From the NCBI GenBank assembly GCA_016182905.1, contig JACPFR010000019.1:1-64000 (forward strand): a stretch of DNA of 64,000 nucleotides, in the 5' to 3' direction. The notes below the pieces were generated by a model. That model worked only from the letters and a program-made list of their open reading frames with translations, was not told where the DNA came from and ran no database searches. Position 1 is the stretch's first letter, and each line of letters starts with the position of its first letter. Both the position numbers and the translations under genes were made by a program. This document shows positions 7,717-14,616 of this stretch, piece after piece. This DNA comes from Elusimicrobiota bacterium (GTDB lineage Bacteria; Elusimicrobiota; Elusimicrobia; UBA1565; UBA9628).

Positions 7717-8486
7717 ACGCGGGCCGTTCCGCCGTCCTCGCGGCGGCCGCGCTGATGCTGTCCTCCTGCATCGCCACGCAGAAGGACGTGCTCGACCTCT
7801 CCCAGCAGTCCGACGAGCTCAAGGAGCAGGTCGAGGAGCTCAAGAAGACCGTCGGCTCCCTGCAGGCCAACCAGGCCGACCTGTCCGTCTCGATCAAGCA
7901 GCTGCGCGAGGAGCTGACCGCCTACACCGAGACCGTGAAGGCGTCGCAGGGCGACATGAGCAAGCTCTCGGTCAAGCTCGACGACCTCGGCGCGCAGCTC
8001 TCGGGCAAGGTGGCCGCGCTCGGCCAGACCATCACCCAAGCGCAGACCAAGGGGCTCGAGGACCAGAAGGCGGCGCTCGCCGAGGCCAAGCGGGAGAGCG
8101 GCGCGACCGACGTGTTCTACACCGCCGAGAAGCGCCTCCAGGCCAAGGACTACGGGCAGGCCGCGAAGGGCTTCGAGGCGTACCTGCGCGATTTCCCGAA
8201 GGGCGAGCTCCTCGACGTCGCGACCTACGACCTGGGCCTGGCCTACTACGGCCTTAAGCAGTGGGAAAAGGCCGGACGCCAGTTCGCCATCGTCCTGGAT
8301 AAATACCCGAAGAGCGGCCAGACCCCGGGAGCGCGCCTGCACTACGCGCTGTCTTTGATCAACCTGAAGAAGGCCGGCGACGAGGCCCGCGCCTATCTCG
8401 AGAGCGTGCAGGCCGACTTCCCGAAGAGTCCCGAGGCCAAGGAAGCCGCCGCCGTGCTCAAGCGCCTGGCCAAGCCCAAGAAATGA
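7713..8486 (+). CDS. cpoB: CpoB/YbgF-like Tol-Pal coordination lipoprotein
   Basis: A 257-residue periplasmic protein starting at a GTG that overlaps the pal stop (GTGA). It has a lipobox near residue 18 (LMLSSC), a long coiled coil (about 30-125, heptads such as LSQQSDELKEQVEELKKTVG), and three TPR units at the C terminus (FYTAEKRLQAKDYGQAAKGF, YDLGLAYYGLKQWEKAGRQF and YALSLINLKKAGDEARAYL). This coiled-coil plus TPR layout is that of CpoB, which links Tol-Pal to peptidoglycan synthesis at division. Here it is predicted to be lipidated, unlike the soluble E. coli protein. Confidence 0.9.
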   Translation: MNAGRSAVLAAAALMLSSCIATQKDVLDLSQQSDELKEQVEELKKTVGSLQANQADLSVSIKQLREELTAYTETVKASQGDMSKLSVKLDDLGAQLSGKVAALGQTITQAQTKGLEDQKAALAEAKRESGATDVFYTAEKRLQAKDYGQAAKGFEAYLRDFPKGELLDVATYDLGLAYYGLKQWEKAGRQFAIVLDKYPKSGQTPGARLHYALSLINLKKAGDEARAYLESVQADFPKSPEAKEAAAVLKRLAKPKK

Positions 8487-9742
8487 CCTCCCGCGCGCTG
8501 CTCGCCGTCCTGCTGCTCGCCGCCTCCGCCTCGGCCCAGACCGAGGTCAAGCTCGCCCTGACGGGCACGGCCGGCCAGCCGAACCCCGGGCTGGCCCTGC
8601 CCCCGTTCGAGGCCGAGGACCCCAAGGTCGCCGCCGACGCGCTGCTCGCCAAGGAGCTGCGCGAGGTCGTGCGCCAGGACCTGATGCTCTCCCGCCGCTT
8701 CGAGGTGACCGACGAGGACGTCGCCGCGGAGCCCGTGAAAGGCGCGACCTGGCGCCTGACCGCCAAGGCGTCGAAGAGCGCCGACAAGGTCTCCGTCCGC
8801 GTGAAGCTCGCCAACGCCGAGGGCGGCGAGACGGTGTTCGAGCGCTACTACCGCCAGGACGCGGCCTGGATGCGCGCGCTGGCCCACCGCATCGCCGACG
8901 ACATCGTCAAGGCCGCGACGGGGCGCGACGGGATCGCGCGCACGCGCATCGCCTTCGCCAACAACAAGTCCGGCCACAAGGAGATCTGGGTCATGGACTA
9001 CGACGGCGACTCGGTCAAGCGCCTGACCGACAACCGCTCGATCTCGCTGCTGCCGCGCTTCTCCCCCGACGGGCGCCGCCTGGCCTACACCAGCTACAAG
9101 GACGGCAACCCGGACCTCTGGTTCCTCGACCTCGAGACCGGCCACTCTAAGGTCTTCTCCAGCGAGCAGGGCCTCAACATCGCCGGCGGGTTCTCGCCCG
9201 ACGGGACGAAGATCCTGATGACGCTGTCGAAAGGCAAGAGCCCCAACCTCTATTTAAAGGAGGTCGCGGGCGGGGCGGCCGAACGGCTGACCTCGCACTT
9301 CGGCGCCGACAGCACGCCGACCTTCTCCCCCGACGCGCGGCAGGTGGCGTTCATCTCCGACCGCTCCGGCAACCCTCAGATACACGTCCTCGACATCCCG
9401 ACGAAGAAAGTCACGCGCCTGACGAGCCTCAACTGGTGCGACGCCCCGGCCTGGTCCCCGACGGGCGAGTGGATCGCCTTCGCGGGCCGCGCCCACAACA
9501 AGGACAAGATGGACATCTTCCTCGTGGACATCACCGGCGGGCAGCTGCGCCAGCTCACTCACGGGGAGGGCTCCAACGAGGACCCGGCCTGGTCGCCAGA
9601 CGGCCGCTTCCTGGCGTTCTCCTCGACGCGGGGCAAGCGCGCGCAGGTCTGGGTGATGGACGCCGACGGCTCCGCGCCCCGTCTGATGGCCGACGTGCCG
9701 GGCTCCAGCGTCACGCCCCACTGGTCCCCCGTCGGCCGATAA
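8483..9742 (+). CDS. tolB: Tol-Pal system beta-propeller protein TolB
   Basis: A 419-residue periplasmic protein overlapping cpoB by ATGA. It has a signal peptide (LLAVLLLAASASAQ), an N-terminal TolB domain (about 20-140, with YYRQDAAWMRALAHRIADDI) and then PD40/WD40-like blades, for example VMDYDGDSVKRLTDNRSISL and PRFSPDGRRLAYTS. It binds Pal and completes the outer-membrane part of the Tol system. The gene order pal-cpoB-tolB differs from the common tolQRAB-pal-cpoB; tolQ, tolR and tolA are not in this window. Confidence 0.95.
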   Translation: MTSRALLAVLLLAASASAQTEVKLALTGTAGQPNPGLALPPFEAEDPKVAADALLAKELREVVRQDLMLSRRFEVTDEDVAAEPVKGATWRLTAKASKSADKVSVRVKLANAEGGETVFERYYRQDAAWMRALAHRIADDIVKAATGRDGIARTRIAFANNKSGHKEIWVMDYDGDSVKRLTDNRSISLLPRFSPDGRRLAYTSYKDGNPDLWFLDLETGHSKVFSSEQGLNIAGGFSPDGTKILMTLSKGKSPNLYLKEVAGGAAERLTSHFGADSTPTFSPDARQVAFISDRSGNPQIHVLDIPTKKVTRLTSLNWCDAPAWSPTGEWIAFAGRAHNKDKMDIFLVDITGGQLRQLTHGEGSNEDPAWSPDGRFLAFSSTRGKRAQVWVMDADGSAPRLMADVPGSSVTPHWSPVGR

Positions 9743-9754
9743 CGGCGACGGCGA

Positions 9755-9857
9755 TTCACCACAAAGACACAAAGAACGGCAACGGATAAAGAGTTAACGG
9801 CAACGCCTATGCCGTTACCATTCTTCCCGTTGCCGTTCTTTGTGTCTTTGTGGTGAA
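9755..9857. repeat. Long palindrome: 31-bp perfect inverted repeat with a nested hairpin
   Basis: Left arm 9755-9785 begins TTCACCACAAAGACACAAAG and is repeated exactly, inverted, at 9827-9857. Within the 41-base centre there is a second perfect 8-bp inverted repeat (TAACGGCA 9795-9802, TGCCGTTA 9810-9817). It fills the gap between the convergent tolB and histidine-kinase genes, so it can terminate both. Its length and inner structure look more like a miniature repeat element than an ordinary terminator. The ACCACAAAGACACAAAG-type sequence recalls dispersed palindromes I associate with environmental bacterial genomes; this was not searched. Confidence 0.85.
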
Positions 9858-9866
9858 AATCCCGTT

Positions 9867-11057
9867 TTAGGCGGCGGGAAGGACCAACGTGAAGGTCGCG
9901 CCGCGGCCGGCGCCGGCGCTGTCGACCTCGACCGTGCCGCCGTGCTTCTGCGCGATGCGCAGCGCGGCCGACAGGCCGAGGCCGGACCCGTCCTTCTTCG
10001 TCGTGAAGAAGGGCTGGAAGATCTTCTCGAGGTCGCCGCGCTCCACGCCCGCGCCGTCGTCTTCGACGCTCAGCCGGTGGCGGCCGCCGAGGGTCCGGGC
10101 CGATACCCGGACGCGCCCGTTGCGCGAGGAGGCTTCGACGGCGTTCTGCAGGAGCGCGTGCAGCGCCTCCTGGACGAGCGACTCGTCGCCCCGCGTCTTC
10201 ATCGGCCGCTCGAGCCCCGAGGTCTCGAGCTTGAGCCGGCGGTCGGCGGCCTGAGGACCGATCAACTTCAGGGCCCGCTCCACGGGCACGCGCAGGTCGA
10301 GGGACTCGATGTCCATCTCCTCGATGCGCCCGAGGTCGAGCAGGTTCTTGAGGATCTCCTTGCAGCGCTGGACCTCCTCGGCGATCTGGGCCAGCTCCTT
10401 GAGCGTCTTCGGGTCGTCCCCGTGGCGGTGCGCGGCCACCTCGGCGTTGACGGCGATGGTGGTCAGCGGCCCCTTGATGCGGTGCGCGACCTCGGCGGCG
10501 ACGCGCCCGAGCGTCGCCAGGCGCTCGACTTGGATCAGGCGCTCGTCGTAGCGCCGCTTGTCCTCCTCCTGCGCCACCTGGGAGTCGCGGGCGAGGATGG
10601 CCAGGACCGCCGCGGAGACCACCAGGAAGAGGGCCCGCAGCCAGAACACGGGGCTTTGGGGGACCCAGGCGCCGGGCTGCCACCAGTGGATGAAGTACAG
10701 GGCGATGGTCACCGCCGCCACGACGAGGCTTTGGCGCGCGCTCCGCGTCAGCGCCGAGCCGAAGACGATCAAGGTGTAGATGAGGAACAGCTCCGTGCGC
10801 GGCTGGATCCACCTCAGGATCACGGTCGCGAGCACGGCGTCCGAGAGGAAAAGACCGGCCTGGAACCAGCCGCGCGCGAGCGTCGAGTCCGGGACGACGC
10901 GGATCAAGGTCATCGAGGACGCGAGATAGGCGAGCAGGACGAACAGCCGGGACACCCAGCCCTCGTGCCCGGGCCCCTGATAAAGGAAGAGCAGGAGGAC
11001 GACCGACATCAGGAGACCCTGGAAGGCGAAGTAGACGGCCCGGCGTTCAGGGCGCAA
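9867..11057 (-). CDS. Membrane sensor histidine kinase
   Basis: About 396 residues. Roughly five to six hydrophobic segments (residues 10-170) form a membrane sensor without a recognisable ligand domain. A HisKA-type dimerisation helix (LATLGRVAAEVAHRIKGPL, phospho-accepting His) and a HATPase domain follow, with N box LLQNAVEASSRNG, G1 VEDDGAGV and G2 GSGLGLSAAL. The start is uncertain: a TTG at 11057 keeps the first membrane span whole and overlaps the upstream regulator by 11 bases; ATG 11009 is the alternative. It is co-transcribed with the OmpR-type regulator at 11047-11727 and should phosphorylate it. It ends 9 bases from the long palindrome. Confidence 0.88.
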   Translation of the reverse strand: MRPERRAVYFAFQGLLMSVVLLLFLYQGPGHEGWVSRLFVLLAYLASSMTLIRVVPDSTLARGWFQAGLFLSDAVLATVILRWIQPRTELFLIYTLIVFGSALTRSARQSLVVAAVTIALYFIHWWQPGAWVPQSPVFWLRALFLVVSAAVLAILARDSQVAQEEDKRRYDERLIQVERLATLGRVAAEVAHRIKGPLTTIAVNAEVAAHRHGDDPKTLKELAQIAEEVQRCKEILKNLLDLGRIEEMDIESLDLRVPVERALKLIGPQAADRRLKLETSGLERPMKTRGDESLVQEALHALLQNAVEASSRNGRVRVSARTLGGRHRLSVEDDGAGVERGDLEKIFQPFFTTKKDGSGLGLSAALRIAQKHGGTVEVDSAGAGRGATFTLVLPAA

Positions 11058-11727
11058 GGCGATAGCCGACTTTGGGGACGGTTTGAAGGAGCGACTCCCG
11101 CTTGCCGAGCTTCTTGCGCAGGTTCTTGATGTGCGTGTCGAGGCTGCGGGTCTCGACGGCCTCACCGTACGCGGAGGTGTTCTCGATGAGGAACTGGCGC
11201 GAGAGAACCTTGCCCGCGTGGCAGAGAAGGAGGAAAAGCACCTCGAACTCGCGGGCCTGGAGCTTGAGCGGCTTGCCGTCGATCTCGGCGAGGCGGGACT
11301 CGGCGTCCATGCGCAGGCCGCCGGCCGCCGCCGAGCGGCCGGAGACGGGTCCCGGACCCGCGCGCCGGAGCACCGCCTGGACGCGGGCGAGGAGCTCCAT
11401 CGCGCCGAACGGCTTGACGACGTAGTCGTCGGCGCCGAGGTTCAGGGCCAGGACCTTGTCGCCCTCGCTCGACATGCCGGTCAGCATGATGACGGGGATC
11501 GAACTCGTCGCGGCGTTGGACTTCAAGGACTTGAGCACCACGCGCCCGTCGCCTCCCGGCAGGCGAACGTCGAGCAGGATCAGGTCGGGCTTGGAGTCGA
11601 TGGCCTCGCCCAGGGCCTTCCCCGGCTCGGAGACCCAGCGCGTGGTGAAGCCGGAGGCCATGGAGAAGGTCTTCTCGATGGCTTCGACGATCTTGGGGTC
11701 ATCCTCGATGACCAAGACGCGGGGCAT
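11047..11727 (-). CDS. OmpR/PhoB-family response regulator
   Basis: A 226-residue transcription factor. A receiver domain covers 1-120 (IEDD at 7-10, Asp53 in LILLDVRLPG, Thr83, Lys105 in YVVKPFG) and a winged-helix DNA-binding domain about 130-225 (LQAREFEVLFLLLCHAGKVLSR, TRSLDTHIKNLRKKLGK, VPKVGYRLAP). It is the first gene of a two-gene operon with the kinase downstream. A -10-like TATGAT ends 5 bases before the ATG. The divergent neighbour is the pilin cluster, 108 bases away, making it a candidate regulatory target. Confidence 0.95.
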   Translation of the reverse strand: MPRVLVIEDDPKIVEAIEKTFSMASGFTTRWVSEPGKALGEAIDSKPDLILLDVRLPGGDGRVVLKSLKSNAATSSIPVIMLTGMSSEGDKVLALNLGADDYVVKPFGAMELLARVQAVLRRAGPGPVSGRSAAAGGLRMDAESRLAEIDGKPLKLQAREFEVLFLLLCHAGKVLSRQFLIENTSAYGEAVETRSLDTHIKNLRKKLGKRESLLQTVPKVGYRLAP

Positions 11728-11732
11728 GCGCC

Positions 11733-11738
11733 ATCATA
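11733..11738 (-). promoter_or_regulatory. -10 element, leaderless spacing, response-regulator operon
   Basis: GC-TATGAT on the minus strand ends 5 bases before the ATG at 11727. Confidence 0.55.
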
Positions 11739-11835
11739 GCGAATTCACATTTCAACCACAATTCGCACAGGCGCCCCGCCGGGCGAACTGCTACTCTCGG
11801 GACAGCGGTTCGGTCGTTTTCCGCGGGAGAAAAGA

Positions 11836-12197
11836 ATGAAACTCAAAACGTGGCGCGCGCTGAAGCGGCCCCAGGCCGGCTTCACGCTCATCGAGCTGCT
11901 CGTCGTCGTCCTCATCATCGGCATCCTGGCCGCGATCGCCGTTCCCCAGTACTTCAAGGTCGTCGAGAAGGGCCGCTTCTCCGAGGCGACGTCCTGCTTC
12001 TCCACGCTCAAGGGCGCCCAGGAGCGCGCAAGGCCTTCGCGGCCCCGGCCCTGACCGGCGGCGCGACGTACTCGGCGACCTTGCTGCGCAGCCCCGCGGC
12101 CCCGGCCCCGTACGGCGCCTACACCGTGACCTACGTCGGACCCGCCGGCACGCTGAGCTGCAGCCAGACGAACTGCACCACGGACCTGCTGCCCTAA
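11836..12197 (+). pseudogene. Type IV pilin-like gene, frameshifted by a 64-base internal deletion
   Basis: Starts [29 protein letters not shown], with the prepilin cleavage site, Glu5 and hydrophobic helix intact. Aligned base by base with the intact copy at 12317-12739, it lacks 64 bases immediately after the GAGCGC encoding ...QER. The frame shifts and stops at 12054, although the homologous tail ([16 protein letters not shown] ... TTDLLP) remains in another frame to 12197. A GGGAGA site precedes the ATG and a strong terminator follows. Unless the deletion is an assembly artefact, only a 72-residue truncated product can be made. Confidence 0.85.
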
Positions 12198-12210
12198 CGG
12201 CCCGGTCGAG

Positions 12211-12254
12211 AAAACCCCCCCGGGGCGGCTCGCGCCGCTCCGGGGGTTTTTTTT
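12211..12254 (+). terminator. Rho-independent terminator after the first pilin copy
   Basis: A GC-rich stem (CCCCCGGGGCGGC pairing with GCCGCTCCGGGGG, one G:U pair) is followed by eight T. It separates the first and second pilin copies into different transcripts. Confidence 0.9.
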
Positions 12255-12316
12255 GCGGTTTCGCGTCGAAATTGTGTTAGACTCCGGCTTGTAGGATATG
12301 TCGTCTAGGGGGAGCT

Positions 12317-12739
12317 ATGAGGATGGACATCCACCTTGGAAAACGCGCCCGCTCCGGCTTCACGCTCATCGAGCTGCTCGTCGTCGTCCTCATCATCGGC
12401 ATCCTGGCCGCGATCGCGGTCCCCCAGTACTTCAAGGTCGTCGAGAAGGGCCGCTTCGCCGAGGCCACCTCCTGCTTCTCCACGCTCAAGGGCGCGCAGG
12501 AGCGCTACTACCTGAAGAACAACTCCTACGCGGGCACCCTCGCCGCCCTCGACACCGCCTGCGCCGCGGGCAAGAACTTCGCGGTCCCGGCCCTGACCGG
12601 CGGCGCGACCTACTCGGCGACCTTGCTGCGCAGCCCCGCGGCGCCGGCCCCGTACGGCGCCTACACCGTGACCTTCGTCGGGCCGTCCGGCGTGATGACC
12701 TGCAGCCAGACCGACTGCGCCACGGACCTCCTGCCTTAA
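12317..12739 (+). CDS. Type IV pilin-like protein (intact copy)
   Basis: A 140-residue prepilin: short basic leader MRMDIHLGKRARSG, then [20 protein letters not shown] (cleavage G|F, Glu5 present, N-methylation and polymerisation helix), then a small globular domain. The latter contains YYLKNNSYAGTLAALDTACA and TYSATLLRSPAAPAPYGAYT, with a C-terminal Cys pair (MTCSQTDCATDLLP) likely to form a disulfide. A GGGGGAG site is 2-8 bases upstream of the ATG. It could be a major pilin or type II secretion pseudopilin; no assembly genes are in the window. This is the only full-length member of the three-copy cluster. Confidence 0.93.
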   Translation: MRMDIHLGKRARSGFTLIELLVVVLIIGILAAIAVPQYFKVVEKGRFAEATSCFSTLKGAQERYYLKNNSYAGTLAALDTACAAGKNFAVPALTGGATYSATLLRSPAAPAPYGAYTVTFVGPSGVMTCSQTDCATDLLP

Positions 12740-12890
12740 AGCTCCCCCGCTCCCCGGGAGCCGAGGCGAGACTCGGATATGCATTCCGCCAGCGGCATAT
12801 GAGAATATTTACTTAACAGCCGGCGCGAATTTGTGTATCATGTCGCGCGCTTCTGCTAAAATATTTCATCTGACGCACCGGGAGAGAACA

Positions 12891-13206
12891 ATGAAACGGA
12901 ACATCAAGCGGTCCACGGCGGGCTTCACCCTCATCGAGCTGCTCGTCGTCGTCCTCATCATCGGCATCCTGGCCGCGATCGCCGTTCCCCAGTACTTCAA
13001 GGTCGTCGAGAAGGGCCGCTTCTCCGAGGCGACGTCCTGCTTCTCCACGCTCAAGGGCGCCCAGGAGCGCCGCCACGTACTCGGCGACCTTGCTGCGCAG
13101 CCCCGCGGCCCCGGCCCCGTACGGCGCCTACACCGTGACCTACGTCGGACCCGCCGGCACGCTGAGCTGCAGCCAGACGAACTGCACCACGGACCTGCTG
13201 CCTTAA
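12891..13206 (+). pseudogene. Type IV pilin-like gene, frameshifted by a 98-base internal deletion
   Basis: Starts [21 protein letters not shown] after a GGGAGAG site. After the same GAGCGC as in the first copy, about 98 bases present in the intact copy are missing. The reading frame leaves the pilin sequence and would run to 13481, antisense through the next gene, while the true pilin tail continues out of frame to the TAA at 13204-13206. Outside the deletions it is almost identical to the first copy (one base difference in the shared helix-coding region) and less similar to the intact one. Confidence 0.85.
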
Positions 13207-13230
13207 TAGAGCGCGTTCGAGACGGGAGAA

Positions 13231-13266
13231 AAGCCGCGCGGGTCGCCTACCGCGCGGCTTCTTCTT
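13231..13266. terminator. Bidirectional terminator with the convergent gene's stop codon in its loop
   Basis: AAGCCGCGCGG (13231-13241) pairs with CCGCGCGGCTT (13250-13260), with T-rich tracts on both strands (CTTCTTT on plus, TTTTCTCCC on minus). The stop codon of the minus-strand gene (13247-13249) lies in the 8-base loop. Confidence 0.85.
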
Positions 13267-14518
13267 TGAGCAGGGCCTCGCGGAGCTGGCCGCGGGCGGG
13301 AGCGAAGCCGGGGTCGAGGGCGACCGCGCGGCTCCAGAAGGTCACGGGGCCGCTCCAATGCCGGACCTCGCGCCTCGAGCCCGCGATCAAGGCCAGCCCC
13401 AGCGCGCAGGCGACGGCCAGCGCGCGGCCGCCGCGGACCGCGGACCCGGCGAGCACGAAGAAGGCGATGCAGCCCAGGTAGCCGTAGGCCAGGTAGACGT
13501 AGACCATCCCGTCCTGCGCGCCGAGCGCCGGCGGCAGCACCGCCGCCGCGTAGAAGACCCCCGCGAGCGGCAGCGCGGGCCGGCGGCGGCGCTGGAGCCA
13601 CAGGGCGGCCGCGGCGGCGGCGGTCAGGCCGAGGACGGCCCAGGCGGGCGGCCACGGCCGGCTCCAGCCGCCCTGAAGGCCGTAGACCGCGAGATAGTCC
13701 CGAGGCCACAGCAAGGCCCGGGGATACAGCCAGAGGGCGCGCGCGGCCGCGACCGGGGCGAAGGACGGCTCGTAGAGCTCGCGGCTCTTGGCCAGCTGCG
13801 TGATCGAGGCCGCCGCCACGGCGAGGAGGACGAACGGGACCTTCTCGGCCCATACGCCGACGCGCGCGCGGTCGAACATATCCCCGGGCCTCGCCCGCAG
13901 CCGCCCGAGCGGCCAATAATCCAGCGCGACGAGCACGAGAGGAAGGCTGAGGCTCCGCCAGCGGAAGAGCAAGGAGACCGCGTAAAGGCCGAACACGGCC
14001 GCGAGGCGGGCTCGGCCGGTCCCGCCCAGATAGACGGTCACGGCGATCAGGAAGCACGCGGTCGAGAGCATGTCCGGGAGCTCGATGGCCCAGGCGACCG
14101 TGTTGACCTGGATGGGATGCACGCAGAACAAGAGGGCCGCGGCGAACGCCGGGACGTCCGGCTTCGGGTCCCCCGCCGCGCGGAACAGGCGCCGGGAGGC
14201 CGCGAACAGCGCGACGCCGGCGAGCCAGTGCGCGGCGATGTTCGCCGCGTGAAAGGCCGCCGGGTCGAGCCCGGCGAGGGAGAACACCGAGGCGAACGCC
14301 GCCCAGCCCAGCGGCATGTAGGTGGTCAGGTGGGTGGAGAGGAACATCCAGCGCAGGCGCGCGGCGTCGAGGCCGCGGATGCCGGCGTTCTCGACGATCA
14401 GCGCGAAGTCGTCGAAGACGAAGCCGTGCCCGAGGATGGGCCAGAACGCCGCGAGGACCGCCAGGAGGAGCACCGCCGCGACCGAGACGTCGAGGAGCCG
14501 GCCGCGCGGGAGCTTCAT
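13247..14518 (-). CDS. TMTC-like polytopic membrane protein (GT-C fold, short TPR-like tail)
   Basis: A 423-residue protein with about 10 hydrophobic segments. The first periplasmic loop carries the acidic pair typical of GT-C enzymes (GHGFVFDDFALI). HPIQVNTVAWAIELPDMLS matches the second conserved loop of TMTC-type proteins. The C terminus ends with HWSGPVTFWSRAVALDPGFAPA, the start of a TPR. TMTC proteins are O-mannosyltransferases in eukaryotes; in bacteria the substrate is unknown. The protein looks short because its TPR array is nearly absent, unlike the related fragment at 1-708. Start supported by a -10-like hexamer 7 bases upstream. Confidence 0.8.
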   Translation of the reverse strand: MKLPRGRLLDVSVAAVLLLAVLAAFWPILGHGFVFDDFALIVENAGIRGLDAARLRWMFLSTHLTTYMPLGWAAFASVFSLAGLDPAAFHAANIAAHWLAGVALFAASRRLFRAAGDPKPDVPAFAAALLFCVHPIQVNTVAWAIELPDMLSTACFLIAVTVYLGGTGRARLAAVFGLYAVSLLFRWRSLSLPLVLVALDYWPLGRLRARPGDMFDRARVGVWAEKVPFVLLAVAAASITQLAKSRELYEPSFAPVAAARALWLYPRALLWPRDYLAVYGLQGGWSRPWPPAWAVLGLTAAAAAALWLQRRRRPALPLAGVFYAAAVLPPALGAQDGMVYVYLAYGYLGCIAFFVLAGSAVRGGRALAVACALGLALIAGSRREVRHWSGPVTFWSRAVALDPGFAPARGQLREALLKEEAAR

Positions 14519-14525
14519 GCGAAAA

Positions 14526-14531
14526 AATCTA
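14526..14531 (-). promoter_or_regulatory. -10 element, leaderless spacing, TMTC-like gene
   Basis: TAGATT on the minus strand ends 7 bases before the ATG at 14518. Confidence 0.5.
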
Positions 14532-14604
14532 CCATTTCGCGGCTAGGCCCATTGTCCCGATAATAAAGGGACCAAGGACCCTTCATGCCCGGCGCGCGCT
14601 TTCG

Positions 14605-14610
14605 TAATAT
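14605..14610 (+). promoter_or_regulatory. -10 element, leaderless spacing, 969-residue protein
   Basis: TAATAT ends 6 bases before the ATG at 14617. Confidence 0.55.
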
Positions 14611-14616
14611 CGGGGC

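Noticed and set aside
12740-12780. Terminator after the intact pilin gene
   Set aside because: A small GCTCCC/GGGAGC hairpin exists but it is short and has no T-run.
12891-13481. A 196-residue protein starting as a pilin and running past 13206
   Set aside because: After the internal deletion the frame is no longer pilin; it crosses a terminator and runs antisense through the next gene.
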